Positions 25,805-37,662 of a DNA stretch of 64,000 nt are shown one piece after another; the first letter of the stretch is position 1, and every line of letters begins with the position of its first letter. The DNA is from Eopsaltria australis (Eukaryota > Chordata > Aves > Passeriformes > Petroicidae). A program made the translations under genes and the position numbers. The notes beneath the pieces are model-generated. The model made no database searches. It was given only the letters and a program-made list of their open reading frames with translations, and was not told the DNA's origin. The stretch lies in the NCBI GenBank assembly GCA_034509425.1, contig JAVTVJ010000011.1, positions 8,446,001-8,510,000 of the forward strand, given 5' to 3'.

Positions 25805-28800
25805 CTGTGGGGAAGAAGAGAAAACAAACAAACAGAGAGATATAATTTGTTTGTATTAGCTACGTGAGAGAGAGCTTGACTTAAAGATTATATGTGCAAA
25901 ATCAAGCAAGAGAGGCCTTGTGGTGGCTACTGACTCTATCAGCTACAGACTTGTAAGAGGTGATATGACCTCGCCCACTGGACAAGGGTACAAGGATTTG
26001 GTTGGGGACAAAGAGTTCCAGCATTCACACCTTATTGCTGACACTCGTAATTTAATATGAGATTGGAAATCAAATATAAAACGGGACTGGGGAAATCTGC
26101 ATCAAAGTAAAGCTACATGTACCCTGCAAAAATTCAACAAGGAAAAATTAGATATCAATTAATAGACCTCCATCTGGACAGCTCTATGTTACAGACTAGA
26201 GCAGAATGAAAACATATCTTATTCCCTAGTCTGACTAAGAAGATACTTTTGTTTTAATCATTAGGATAAGAGATCTACTCAAAATTAAGATCTCCATATA
26301 GCTGCTCTTCATTAGCTCCTGCTTCTAATAACAAGCAAATAAACCAATCATACCTTTCATGGGTTATGAAAATCTCTCATGTTTCATGTGTTTAAATGGG
26401 TGCTGCTCTATGTAATCTTGCGGTGTCTTCAATGTCTTCAACTGTTTTCCACTAAGATAGTGTTCATTCTAACTAGGATTGTGAAAATGTGGCAGATATT
26501 TTAATGTAGTATTCTGCCAAACTGTGATATTTCTGCTCCTGTCACTGATGTTTCTTCTTAAAACACATTTTAAATCATGACACGATTTAAAATCTTGTGG
26601 ACTACCAAATACAAATAAGAAAATCCCTCATTTAGAATTTCCTAAAAAAGGGAAAAAAACCCAAACCCTGAAGTTTTTCCAAGACTGAAAATGCTCACAA
26701 GAGGTCCAGCAATATTTAAGAGAATTTATATTTGCGATACATACAAATGACCATCAGAGTAGTATCTATAGATTTCTGCAGTTTTCAGTGGGATTTCAAG
26801 TTTCTAATGAGATGCCAGGAGCCTGAATACCTTTGCAGTCCTGTTTTTATAACTCCGAGATACTATTAAAAACTTCATTTACTGACAAAGAAAAGTTCCA
26901 ACAGTCTCTGATGGACTTCTGGTAGGTCTGTGTCCTCGCATGACCTGAGGCCTCTTTCAAAGGGCATAAACCTGAATATGTGGTATTGAATATAGAGAAT
27001 ATGAATATATGCACCATGCTGTGCTACATCTCAGTGTAAGTATGGACACTTCTTACTTACAAGGAAACACAATTTCTCATCCTAGGCTTGAAAGGGATTT
27101 TTCAAGTAATTGTACAACATCACTGACATTTTTAACTTAACAGAACCCTAGTGAGTGAATCATCAGAAAGTAAGGAGGGGAGAACCCTGGCATGAACCAC
27201 CATTGAGTTTCATCATTACACTATCATCATATTCCAAAAGGTCTGTTGGTTCTTTACTGGCCAGATGGACAGAGGATTTTTACTTTTTCCAGTACCTATT
27301 GGCAACAGTGCTGCTTCCAGGTCCTTTAAAGCTCTGGGAGAAATACTCAGATCAAACCAAATTCTGTAATTCTCTTAACAAAGAATATAATAGATGCTAG
27401 ATATAATGGTGCCTATGAAAGGAATGATCTGATCTTTTCCTTGATCAGTGTTATGCTCACTGATCCAAGCTGTCTTCTTCCCCTGCTGAGCATATGGCTT
27501 TTTCCTTCCTCCTTACATTTTTAAAAAAATACCTTTTACAGCCTTATTTAGAACAGAAAAAACACCACCCCAAACCAAAACCAACCAACCAACCAAAAAA
27601 ACAAAAACCCAAAACAAAAAACTCCCGAAGCAAAAAACTCTCCAAAACAACCTTGAGGAAAATAAGAAAAAAATAACCCTGAGTACAAACTACTTCTTGG
27701 TCCAGAGCTCCCAGTGAAGGATGTTTTTTGTAAGAGCTATTTTACTGCAGAAAGTTTGGACTATCAAATGCTTGATAACCTTTTTCTCTCCAGTGCAGTA
27801 TTTTATACATGCTGGACAGTTGTGGCTTGAAGAAATACCAAGTAAATCCCAACACTATAAGACTTTTTAAACTTTGAAATATCACTGTGGGAATTTATAA
27901 AGCTCCTATCTCTGAAGCATGTAAATCTAGAACAGACAGAGAAGTACAAATGATATTGAAAACACGGCAAAAGAAGGTTTTTGGCCTAGAAAAGCTATGA
28001 AGTTGTAGCATGTTCTTTTTTTAATTTATGTAGACAAATTTGGTGATGCTCATACATTTTGTGTCATGAAGAACAAAGATCTCATGTGGCGGTTTCTATT
28101 AAAAGGCTGGGGATTTCTTGGCATGCTTGGAGAAATCAGGTACCTCCAATGTAGTTAGATAGCTTTTCGGTTAACTTATGAACATGCTTTTGATTTCAAG
28201 GTAGCTGCAAAACTAGTAATATTTAACATATACAGCACCCTGCACCTTCATTTCTAACCTCTAATTAACTCTCAGGTCAACATTAAGAGTAAAGTAGCGA
28301 TTATTTGTTTCATTTCCAATTAAGTAAACTAAGGGACAAATAACCTGAAAAATTAATGGGGGCCATCCTGGTTTCAGCTAGGGAGAGGGAGCAAAGAAAA
28401 AGTAAAGAAAGAACACTAAATTAAAGTGAAATTAGAGTATCTCTGGCTTGTTGCTGTGCCATTCTGCACTTCAAGTGACAACAATTCAGGCAGTTTTTAA
28501 AATCAAAACCAAGGAGACTAAATGGGGAACTGGTCTCTCCTTTCTTATTGAAGCCATTATTCTACTACACATACCTGTTCATTTATTGCTAGCTAGTTCT
28601 CTCCTTCTTAAATCCCTTTTGCCTCTTTCGTGCCCTCTAGCCTGACCTGCATGTTGTGAGCAATTGGGATTGAGGGAGCAGGAAAAGGACACGCTGCCAT
28701 TATTTGTCTTGAACCTTGGCTGGAGTTCTCAGAAATCACCATTACATAAATTGGTGGAGAACTGTGCACAACAACAACAACAACCATGTAATAGTTGTTT

Positions 28801-31800
28801 TTATCCCCTGGAAAATAATGAATTTCCTAAAGGAATAATAATCCTGTCAGAAAGGCTTTCCTGATTCCATATCCTACTTACCCCATTACATATTTTCTAT
28901 TCCTTTCAGTATAGTTTGTGTTGGAGATCTTGGTCTTTCTTGTGGAATACTGAGAAACCCTATGGGACTATTTCCCTATTAGTGGATCTACCAGAATGGT
29001 GCACTGCTTTATTCTGCAACTGAATCCTGCATGAATATGCCACTCATGAGGGCTGCCCCAACAAGGACATAGTTTCTGTTGCCAAGAAAAGAGCTTTAAC
29101 TCAATGAAAAGAGAAATGAGTTTTCACAGAAAAAAAAGCCAACAAACCAACAAAGCCCCATATTCTGTCTGCATCAGAGAAGATGGGCAAGGCATAAGGA
29201 GCTAATGTCTTTGAGGACAATGAATCAACATCCTCCCTCTGCCAGAACCATCTATAAACCTTTACAAAGCAGCAGATGAAACATTCATGCAGTTTAACTG
29301 ATGGAGAAGATAAACATCAGATGTTTCACTATCCTACTCACAATATAAGCTGATTCTTAACTAGTGGCAGCATCCTAGAGGGCTTTTTCATTAAAAAGTA
29401 AACCTTTCCCTCAGCTTTTAGAGCTAGTAAGAATTGTGTTTCAGATAGTTTCTCCTGGTAGTTGAAAATGTGACCAGAACCATCCTGAAACAGTCAAATG
29501 AAAGTAGAGACAGATTTTTTTAATTGTTTCGCTTGTTATCACAACAATTCTCTAAATAAGGATAGCATGAATGGTTTATATTTTATAGAGTTTTATTTAG
29601 TTATTTCATCACTATTGTCCATGGCAAAAACTGGAAAAATCCTGTTTGACATCTGGATGTTTTTTCCATCTCTTGTTCTCTAATGATCCTTGCAACATTC
29701 TTTTCTGAGGTTATTCAGAGTAGCTACAAAAGCAAGGGTCCACAGGTTGTAGTAAACACCTCTTAAAGTATATTAAAAAATCCTTTTTGGGCTTCCACTG
29801 TATATACTTCATACTCCAATGGCTTGCACTATTACTCTACTTCTAAACATTTTTCCACTTATGTTTTCTAAAAATCCTACCCATCAGGATTAAAATAAAA
29901 GTCAAATACAAAGGTAATTGGCTTACCCCTAGAGGATGTGTTCCCTTTTGGAGTTTGTTGTAAGGGCTGTATTTAGGTTTAGGTGGCTTCCCAGCAGCTC
30001 TGTCTTTGTGCCTTCTACTGCTTATGTGCTGTTAAAATATGTTTCGGGGGAGAAAAGGAAAACAAAGGTATTGTAATAGTTCCACAACAGATCACTTCAG
30101 GTTCTGCTTTACACAAGATTAATGCTCAAATACTAAAGGCTTTTGCTCTACAACAGCATTACTTTGACTAATTCAATAATGAAAGGGAATAGGCTGTCTT
30201 GCAATTTGAAGGATCCTTTGTGCAGCACATATTGGGACTGTAATTTTTATCAGTTCAACTCTGCTTCCACTACAGTTAAATATTTTTCTACCTTTTCTAA
30301 CTTCAGCAGGACTTGAGTCAGGTTAAAGACAGAAACATTTGAAAAACTCCTCTCTAACTCTGTAAAACACCCATCAAATTCAATCCACTGCTGATTGAAA
30401 GTTTTCAAAGAATATAACTTAGTAAGGCATCCCCTATTTGGGGAACAATATAAGGTCACAAAATTGTTTAAATCCCTAAGCTGCCTGGAGATCCTTCTGA
30501 AATGGTTATATATCAAACTAGGTGACACTGAAAAAAATGCACGAACTCCATTATCTTCCTAAGATCTATGATAAGGATCTTTCTACACATATTACCTTGT
30601 AGTATTAGAAGTAAGAGACCTTTTTCAGAATTGTATTTTTATTTTGATTTTCATTTTCAAGAGAATTATCACAATAAAAAGACACAGAACATGTTTCTCC
30701 TGAAACTAGAAGAATGGGTACTGCTATTGTCCAATATTGAATTTATCTTCATTCTTGTACAGTTCCTTAACAACTATTTGATTCCAAAAGGCATATGGAA
30801 TTAAACTAAGTGTTTTTCAGAAAGCTTTGATCATCTGAAGAATGACTGAACATAACTTAGTGTAATTGCAATTTAGAGGTCAATGTTTCACTTAGAGTGA
30901 AACATTGAAAAAAAGTATTAGAAATCCTTTCCATCCCACATTTTGAAGCGGGTTACTCAATGTTCTGTGAAAGTACTGGCTGCACCCACTTTCACATCTT
31001 TGTCAAGGCTAATATCATGCACTACACAAAATGACAGTTTATTAGCTCATGACAATTCTAGCAGTCTGAAGACAGTTATAAGGTGCTGCAGCTTACACCT
31101 TCTGTAACTCTTACAAAATATGTATAACTGAGAGCTTTTGAGAAGATGTATTCCATGCAACGGAAAATCATAATCAAAACAAAACATACAGCATGGTAGC
31201 CAAGTACAATAGACAAATCTGTAAGTTCCATCTGGACACAAACTGTTACACTGACATGTACTGACTGTGTTGGTACTTTACTACCACAAAAACAAAGAAC
31301 AGCCAAAGATTCTCACTCTGCAAGCTGGCTGAGTACCTGTTTCAGTTGTGTCTCGGAGTTTACGTGCACATCACATATTTCACAGTGAAAAGTTTTGTTC
31401 TGAAGGCCTGTGTTTCCTTTATTCACAGGTCCTTTGCCTTTTACGCCTGCTCGGGGAAAGGCTTTTATGGTTCCACTTCCGTTCCGAGCTTCCAGCATAG
31501 TTTTGTGCTTAGTCCCTGGAGACAACAGAAACGAGAAACAGAAACAACTTTGGCAAATGCGCTGCACTCATTGTTTTATTTTTTTTAAAAATAAAATCAC
31601 ATGAGCCTCAGCTTGGGGCTAGGTGCTATCCTTGGAATAAATAGGATTGTGCTGGTCTGTATCAGTCATAGTAATATAACAATATTTCACACCTGATATT
31701 TAGTTACTAAATTACATACCTATAGGTAATGCACTAGAACAAAGCAGCCACACCAGAAAGTAGTGGCACAATCAGACACCCTGATGTGAAGTTAAATGGG

Positions 31801-33708
31801 TGTGACTTTTCTCATTAACTCCTGCTGCTAATAAGACCTGAATTGTAGTTGCAAAAGAAAAGTAATTTAGCTATTAAAGATATAGTTGGCTTTGATTTGT
31901 AGTCCTCCTGAACAGATTGATAAACAGTGTGTCTAGGTAGCTTACAATTAAATCTGTAATTAACTAATTACTCTCCAAACCAGAAAGGGACAGAGGTTCC
32001 TGGAAACAACCTGTGGATCATTAATGTCCTGGACAGAAACCAAAACATTTGAGAAACATTCATGTGAGAAAAATGCACTTGTTTTTTTTTTTTTTTTTCT
32101 TTGTAAACAAAGGTTGGATAGAGAACACTGATGCTCTGTTGCTGCACCTTTATTCAGATTAAACAATTTCTTACACTGTTGACTCCCACACAGGTAGGCT
32201 GTGATGATAATGGACTAACTACTGTGTACAGAACCACCATTCCACTGCTAACTGCTGTATGTATTCACATGGAGACATGGAAAAAAATGCATGTGTGTGT
32301 GAGCACAGACATGGTTTATCAGCACAGGCAGCAAAAACCTGGGGGGTTGTGTTTAGATATTCAGAATAGTGTTTTGGCTCTTAGCCTGATCAGAATACTT
32401 AGAGTCTAACCCTCAAATGAAATGAAACAGTTTAAAAGTGTACAGCTCTATGAAGTTGAACTTTCACCAGTTGAAGATCCGGCATATAGTAAACAGCATT
32501 TAAAACTGATGGAATTTTGTTTCTCATGAATGCCAACAAATTGTATTTTCCATTCTAATTTGAGTTCTATATATGCCAAAGTTACTTCTTTTTTAATGGC
32601 ACCATAAAAGCATTGATCATTTTGTTCTACGTATATTATCACTGTTTCTACATTTCAAACCTAATATTCAATTTCTAACCTTTCTGTCTCCTAACTCTAC
32701 TTACCCTTGATAACAGCTAGCCCCTGTCATCCAAAATCAGGAACTTTCTGTAGGATGACTATAGGTGGTCACTGCCACCATATCAAATCCCTAGATGTTT
32801 TAACCCCACCCACCACAGAGCCAATCAATAACATGCTTAAAATTTTAACCATGCTCTACTCATGGTTAAAATAGGCTCTCTACTACTGCAGCTTACTGAT
32901 GCTGCTAGCGCTAATGACAAGGTAAAGTTTAAAAATTAAGAAAGATGGAGGTAGACAATTACCCATTCAACTCTCATGCAGCAGCTGCTATCAGTTATGA
33001 AAACAAAGGGAAAATAGACATAATTTTAACAAGTTATTTATTAGCAGACGATATGGAGCTAAGAAGTCTAACTCCCATCACTGAACTCTGACTGACTGAT
33101 GCTCCCTCTTTCAGCCTTAATTTGTTAGATTTCAAACAAAGCTAATGGCATTCATACAAGCAAAACTATGCAAACTCTGCATACCAAAGGTAATGAAGTA
33201 GAGCTGTCATTTAGCTCAGTAAGGTTTTGAAGCTGCAAAAGCTAAAGTGTAAGAAAATCTGCAACTTGCATTCCTTTCTTTCCCTTTTCTGAAAGCCTCT
33301 TTGCCTGTCATTTTTATACTTTAATAGTTAATGAATTCCATGTAATTGCCAGTTTTCTGCCACCTCTTTGTCCCCTGCTGCAAGAGATCTAATCTATTCA
33401 GGGGAAGATAATTGCAGCGCTCTTGAGACAGAATGAAAAAAAAAAGGAAGCAAGAAAGCACTGTTCCATCTCACCACTGTTGTGCGCCTCCAGCTGTGAG
33501 GCAGAGTTGACAGCGACTTTGCATAGTGAACAGTACAGCAGTCTTTTTGCTTTTTCTTCCTCAGTCTCAACGGAAGGGCAAGTGCTGCTGCTAGTGGCTG
33601 TTGTGGGGATTTTCTCCACTTTAGAGGTGATCTCAGTTGTCATAACACTGCTCTTCCGGATTTCCACGGTTGTCGTCGTTGATATTGCTGGTGTCCCTGT
33701 GTTAGCAT
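25571..33708 (-). CDS. ZNF385D: ZNF385D, 3' portion (last four coding exons)
   Basis: The coding segments in transcript order are 33708-33475, 31515-31337, 30028-29927 and 25804-25571, ending at a TGA stop. Joined, they give 248 residues plus the last two bases of an Asp codon. The family protein is about 390-400 residues, so the N-terminal third, including the first zinc finger, is outside the window. I recognise ZNF385D from the linker TTTTVEIRKSSVMTTEITSK, the segment ARNGSGTIKAFPRAG and the C-terminus ending PVLFAPY. These match the D paralogue as I remember it better than ZNF385A, B or C. Two matrin/U1-type C2H2 fingers (C-x2-C-x12-H-x5-H) are visible. The family is nuclear, and ZNF385A is reported to bind RNA; the molecular role of the D paralogue is poorly known. 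All introns are GT-AG and all phases agree (1, 0, 0), with no stop or frameshift, so the gene looks intact. Confidence 0.95.
25805..29926 (-). other. ZNF385D: ZNF385D last intron (4122 bp)
   Basis: This intron is bounded by GTAAGC at its 5' end (29926) and CCCCACAG at its 3' end (25805), joining two phase-0 exons. Inside I see AT-rich sequence, an A/C-rich string with CCAA repeats (27561-27635) and a short AAC triplet run near 28770-28785. I see no further coding segment or clear transposon. Confidence 0.85.
27561..27635 (+). repeat. A/C-rich low-complexity stretch with CCAA units
   Basis: The stretch contains CCAACCAACCAACC (about 27581-27594) within longer A/C-only sequence, in the last ZNF385D intron. 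G is almost absent. Confidence 0.8.
29927..30028 (-). CDS. ZNF385D: ZNF385D exon: last finger histidines and basic linker
   Basis: This is a small exon of exactly 34 codons (102 nt), phase 0 at both ends. It was found by looking for the expected continuation between the flanking exons. It reads HISSRRHKDRAAGKPPKPKY, then SPYNKLQKGTHPLG. The two histidines, five residues apart, complete the final C2H2 finger, and the Lys/Pro-rich linker follows. The acceptor is TTTTAACAG (AG at 30030-30029) behind a CCCCC-containing pyrimidine tract; the donor is GTAAGC from 29926, a near-consensus site. Because the exon is symmetrical, skipping it would keep the frame but destroy the last finger. I remember the human protein as differing slightly in the LQKGTH segment. 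Confidence 0.94.
30029..31336 (-). other. ZNF385D: ZNF385D intron (1308 bp) splitting the last finger
   Basis: This intron is bounded by GTACTC (31336) and TTTTAACAG (30029). It falls between the Gln before the first finger histidine and that histidine. It contains the perfect hairpin at 30880-30908 and otherwise unremarkable AT-rich sequence. Confidence 0.88.
30880..30908. repeat. Perfect inverted repeat, 13-bp arms, 3-nt loop
   Basis: The arms are TCAATGTTTCACT (30880-30892) and AGTGAAACATTGA (30896-30908), separated by TAG. They are exact reverse complements. The repeat lies in the 1308-bp ZNF385D intron, about 430 bp from the donor, so it could form a stem in the pre-mRNA. No function is known to me. 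Confidence 0.95.
31337..31515 (-). CDS. ZNF385D: ZNF385D exon: end of one finger and start of the next
   Basis: This exon is 179 nt: two bases completing the shared Gly codon, then 59 codons, leaving in phase 0. The acceptor ends TCTCCAG (AG at 31517-31516) after a long pyrimidine-rich stretch; the donor is GTACTC from 31336. It begins TKHKTMLEARNGSG, and the His in TKHK closes the finger begun in the previous exon. A basic Gly/Lys-rich linker (KAFPRAGVKGKGPVNKGN) follows. The exon then opens the last finger, FHCEICDVHVNSETQLKQ, and stops exactly before its first histidine. The sequence agrees with the vertebrate ZNF385D protein as I remember it, so it appears strongly conserved. Failure to splice at this donor would add VLSQLAE and a stop. 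Confidence 0.96.
32082..32098 (+). repeat. Poly(T) tract, 17 nt
   Basis: An uninterrupted run of 17 T on the plus strand (A on the transcript strand) inside a ZNF385D intron. No transposon body was seen next to it. Confidence 0.9.
32842..32872. repeat. Perfect inverted repeat, 12-bp arms, 7-nt loop
   Basis: The arms are ATTTTAACCATG (32842-32853) and CATGGTTAAAAT (32861-32872), exact reverse complements around CTCTACT. The repeat lies in the 1959-bp ZNF385D intron. Confidence 0.95.
33475..33708 (-). CDS. ZNF385D: ZNF385D exon: Ser/Thr-rich linker and first half of a C2H2 finger
   Basis: This exon is 234 nt. It enters with the last two bases of an Asp codon, carries 77 full codons and leaves with the first base of a Gly codon (phase 1 at both ends). 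The acceptor is a long pyrimidine tract ending in CCCACAG (AG at 33710-33709); the donor is GTGAGA from 33474. The translation starts ANTGTPAISTTTTVEIRK, a Thr/Ser-rich stretch likely to be disordered. It then has an acidic-basic segment (ETEEEKAKR) and the finger LYCSLCKVAVNSASQLEAH. Both cysteines and the first histidine of that finger are here; the second histidine is in the next exon. The antisense open frame over the same bases is a shadow of this exon. Confidence 0.96.
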
Positions 33709-34731
33709 CTGTGGGCAAAGAGAGGAGATGGAAAGAAATGAAAACAAACAAAAAAATCATGTGAGCTTTGGTGCTTGCTTGTTTGCATCCCAATGCTGTG
33801 ACAACACAGAGAGGCAGATTGTGCTGGTGATGGTTTGACTAATGGTAATGAACTAAACTTGACCTTATTCTTTGTATTTTGCGTGGTTACAAAATACAGT
33901 ACTCCCATATATTGAAAAACCATGTGTTTTTCTCCTGCAGTCTGCTCAGACACAACTCATAAACTGAATAAAAAGGTCATTAAGGCTGTACTGTACAACA
34001 GAAGAAAAATGTAGTAAAGGAAGTTGTGTAAATGACCAGTGCAATAGGCAGCTAAAATTTATACACACCACTTCAGATGCATAAACAGCCATAGTAACAC
34101 ATAATAGTTATGCTGATTGGGTGGCTGAGCTAAAGTTTTAACATCTTGTACTAATAAAACTAAAGTGAAAATAATTGTCTGTCCTTTATGTTTGGTAAAA
34201 AAAAAATAAATTGATACTTCACTTGATTTTTCCCAACATCAACACTAAAAGAATGAAGGTAATTACTAATACACAGTACACATTGCTATCCATTATTAAT
34301 AATGATATATACTAATAATACCAACAACAGTAACTAAATATACAACATTCCATATCTGAGACCTAAACAAACACTCGTAAGATTTTCATTCTGCCTATCA
34401 CTGGTTTTTGGAAAGACAAGCAAGATATATACCTAGATCTGGAAACCTAGTTCTTGCACCTAAGAACCTGTGCTTTTCCTGTAGTTCTCAAACTAAAGAG
34501 AGAGAAAATACACAATGATATTGTAGTTTGAATAATTTATACGTGATGTTTGGATATGGCAGTATCATGTGGTTGTTAAGTACTTAGCAGGGTGGAGGAC
34601 AGCAAGATCCAGCACTGAGGCAGTGAAGAAGATGGCAGGTAGGGGACATGAGAAGGTGATAAAGGACAGGAGCTGTTCTGCCTTTGCAGTGTTGTATTCG
34701 ATCATATTAAGCCTACCGAGTAGTAGCTTTT

Positions 34732-34746
34732 AAAAAAAAAAAAAAA
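34732..34746 (+). repeat. Poly(A) tract, 15 nt
   Basis: An uninterrupted run of 15 A. No element body was recognised directly upstream. Confidence 0.85.
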
Positions 34747-34954
34747 TCTTAGTTACTTTACTGAGATATGCCTGGATTTGGGTACTTTCCAGCATAGCTC
34801 ATTTGAGCTTCACACATCCCTTGATGTTAGTGATGCTCTGCCTGTACTATGCTTTATTTATTGCTGCCTATTAGAATAGACAAAATAGCAATTCTTTCAC
34901 TTACAGAGCTAAGGACGTGCTCTGATGCAGAAGGGACAGAACTGACTGATACCA

Positions 34955-35832
34955 CAGTGGTGCGTTGCAAACTAGTACTGTTCAAAAACTTTGTTAATGA
35001 ATAACATTCCTAATAGTTTAGCAGACAATATCAAACTGGAAGCAAGGCAAGCACACTGAGAAACCTGTTTCAAAACAGTTTTAATGCACTGAAGAAACAG
35101 TTTAGAAAATTAGATGCTTTTCAGTAAAGACAATTGCAGGAATCCACACTCCATAAGTTTAATCTGATCTATTAAAACAGAATAATGAACAACAACCCCA
35201 GTACTGCATTTGGGGAAGTTTTATTTTTTATTTCATTTTGATTGTTTTCTTTGTTTATTTGCTTGGTTTTCAGAAAAATCTTTCAGTAGCAGACAAGATG
35301 AATACAGATCTCTTCTATCATTGTGCAATAAAACAGGTCCCCACCACACTGAAAGTGCAAAGCAAAAGATTTCAAAGGTATCTTTTCCTCCTCTAGTCAG
35401 CTCTGGAGACCCTGTGTCCAGCCTGGGGACAGCAATGTCAAAAAACCCCCAAAATTACTTGCTTTGCTGTTAATCCAGAAGCAGTACAAATGCAAGGCAA
35501 CAAGAGAGGGTTTGTGATGGATGGAGCCAAAATAAATTAGAGTTTTAGAAAACATGAACTGTGAATATGGAAGAAAAAGGGTGAACACTGATAATGGTTT
35601 GCATATCCGTAGAAGGTAGCTAAAAATAAGAGAATATACTCTTGTCTTTGATCCCTCCTGGTAGAACAAGGACTATTGGATTACATCAAGAGAGACTTAG
35701 ATTAGATGTCAGGAAATTCTTTCTAATACTAAAGTTTATGAAGCCTGGGAATAACCTACCTACACAGATCCAGAAATATTTCCTACTGGGGAACTTGAAG
35801 GTGGCTGAACAAATATCTACACAAATATGATT
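34955..35832 (+). mobile_element. Old, strongly diverged CR1 LINE fragment
   Basis: A series of colinear matches to the CR1 ORF2 and 3' region is visible. They are CTGTTCAAAAACTTTGTTAA (~34978), GTTTAGCAGACAATATCAAA (~35016), CCCCAGTACTGCATTTGGGG (~35197) and TCTGGAGACCCTGTGTCCAG (~35402). Past these come AGACTTAGATTAGATGTCAG (~35692) and GGGAATAACCTACC (~35747). Order and spacing fit a CR1 copy. Each block differs from CR1 at many positions and there are gaps, so it is much older than the copy at 7356-8462. It is non-coding now. Confidence 0.7.
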
Positions 35833-37637
35833 CCATTTCAGTCAGTGGGAATATAACCCTTTAAGCTCTATTAAGTTCTACATATTGTGTATTTTATGTT
35901 TCTACATTCTCTCCCATCGGGTTTTTAAAAATTATCATGCATAAACCCAAGAAGGCAGAGTTTTTCATATGCATATTCTATGCATTGACAGGTATTAAAA
36001 CACACAGCAAAAAATAAAGTCCCACTCAAGGTCAAATCACAGTTTGTTTTTTTTTTCCTGAAAGTGAGACTGATGATGGTTGTATCCTGAAGGTACTGGG
36101 GATGTCAAATACTGGTGCAGAAGACATGGTGTTGCCTCGCTGAATGGTCTCTTCTTATATATGATTTTTTTTTAAAAAAATGTTTCAAAAGAAAAAAATA
36201 TTTTGAAATGTTAAGCCTTTTGTTGGGAAACTGATGGAAAAATAAAGCTGTTGAAGATCTGTCCACAAAACTGTAGAGTTAACCAGTCACTCCTTTCCCA
36301 TTCCAGAGAATACACTGGATTTAAATTTTTCCTTCAGTCAAAAATTGCTGCAGTGAAATTATTTGCCTCAAAAGCCCAATCCCAGCCCAAACTCCATTGC
36401 TTTAAAAGTATTAACACTGCTTTTAAAACATCAGTTTCTGCACCCTGGTACTACTTAGGCTTAGCCAATGTACTCTCTTGGTGACATGGAAGGCAAAGGG
36501 CAGATGGCCCAGGGAGGGGAAAGGGACATTAACATTCACTCAGGATTGATGGCAGAGTTGGTGCTCATTCTAATCTTGCAGGAAATTAGATATGTACATC
36601 AATCACCATTGCCAGCTTTGCAGTGTAAGGGTCAGTATTTAGCCCTAAGCAAAAGATAGATTATATTTTCTTTACTCAGGAAAACCTGAGGCAATGAATG
36701 AAAGAAAATAAAAAGCTTAAATAACATCAGATTTTATTCTGCTTCAAGTATCTGACCTTCTGTATCTATGCTCATCTAATATTTCACCATGTAATTATTT
36801 TAAAGTGAAAAGAAAATACAGTAAATTATGCTTGCTGTTTGGGATATTTTGAGGGTATTTTGAGATGCATGAATGAAAGCAGCATAGTATATAAAAATTA
36901 AAAACAGTAAATGTCATCAGCATATTCTTCATCTCAAAAAATAATCAAAATTCAGTGCATAAATTTCTGCATTTTTAAAAGGTGCCCTATATGAATACAT
37001 TTTATATTATACTAATGTAAATATATTAATGACATTAAAACATATATAGAAAGCCATTGAAGTTCATCATGTAAAAGCCATGACACGTTTAAAGATGCAA
37101 AGCTGCTCGTCCTCATATAAAGTTTAGCATTTTCAACAGAGATTAAGGATAAAACATTCTAAAAGCTGTCAAATCAGCTTACAAAGAGACAATTAAATTC
37201 TTTTTCTTGCAAGAACTTCTAACCTAACCAGCATGGGTCCCTTTGAGTATATTACAGTGTTACTGCCTGTCCACAGCTCAGTGCCCTAAATACAGGATAC
37301 AGCATTAAAGGTATAAGGGATTAAAAAAATAAGGAAAAACAACACCAAAAAGAAGTAGGAAGGCATTTGAGTTCATTTTTTGTAGACTGAATCAGCATTT
37401 CTTAACACTACATTATGACAGTGCTTTAAAAGCTATTTCAATGATAAATGCTCTAAAATTGAGCTGGAAATTCAGCCACAGTCAAATAGAAGGTTTGCTT
37501 CTGGTGACGCAGGCTTGCAGCACTGTGCTATTTTCATACCAGTGGCCCGCAGCAAATATTCATTATTGCAACTGTCACTGCTTGGCTTTGGTATAGAAGT
37601 TGATTGCTGATATTGTATGGAACTGGACTCCAGCAGC

Positions 37638-37662
37638 AAAAAAAAAAAAAAAAAAAAAAAAA
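37638..37662 (+). repeat. Poly(A) tract, 25 nt
   Basis: The longest homopolymer in the window, preceded by CAGCAGC. It may be length-variable or mis-sized in assembly. Confidence 0.95.

Larger units (their letters stand above)
31516..33474 (-). other. ZNF385D: ZNF385D intron (1959 bp) splitting an internal finger
   Basis: This phase-1 intron falls in the Gly codon between the two histidines of the finger. It is bounded by GTGAGA (33474) and TCTCCAG (31516). It holds a 17-T tract (32082-32098) and the perfect hairpin at 32842-32872. No other feature is supported. Confidence 0.88.

Noticed and set aside
33423..33764. 113-codon plus-strand frame
   Set aside because: Antisense shadow of the ZNF385D exon at 33475-33708.
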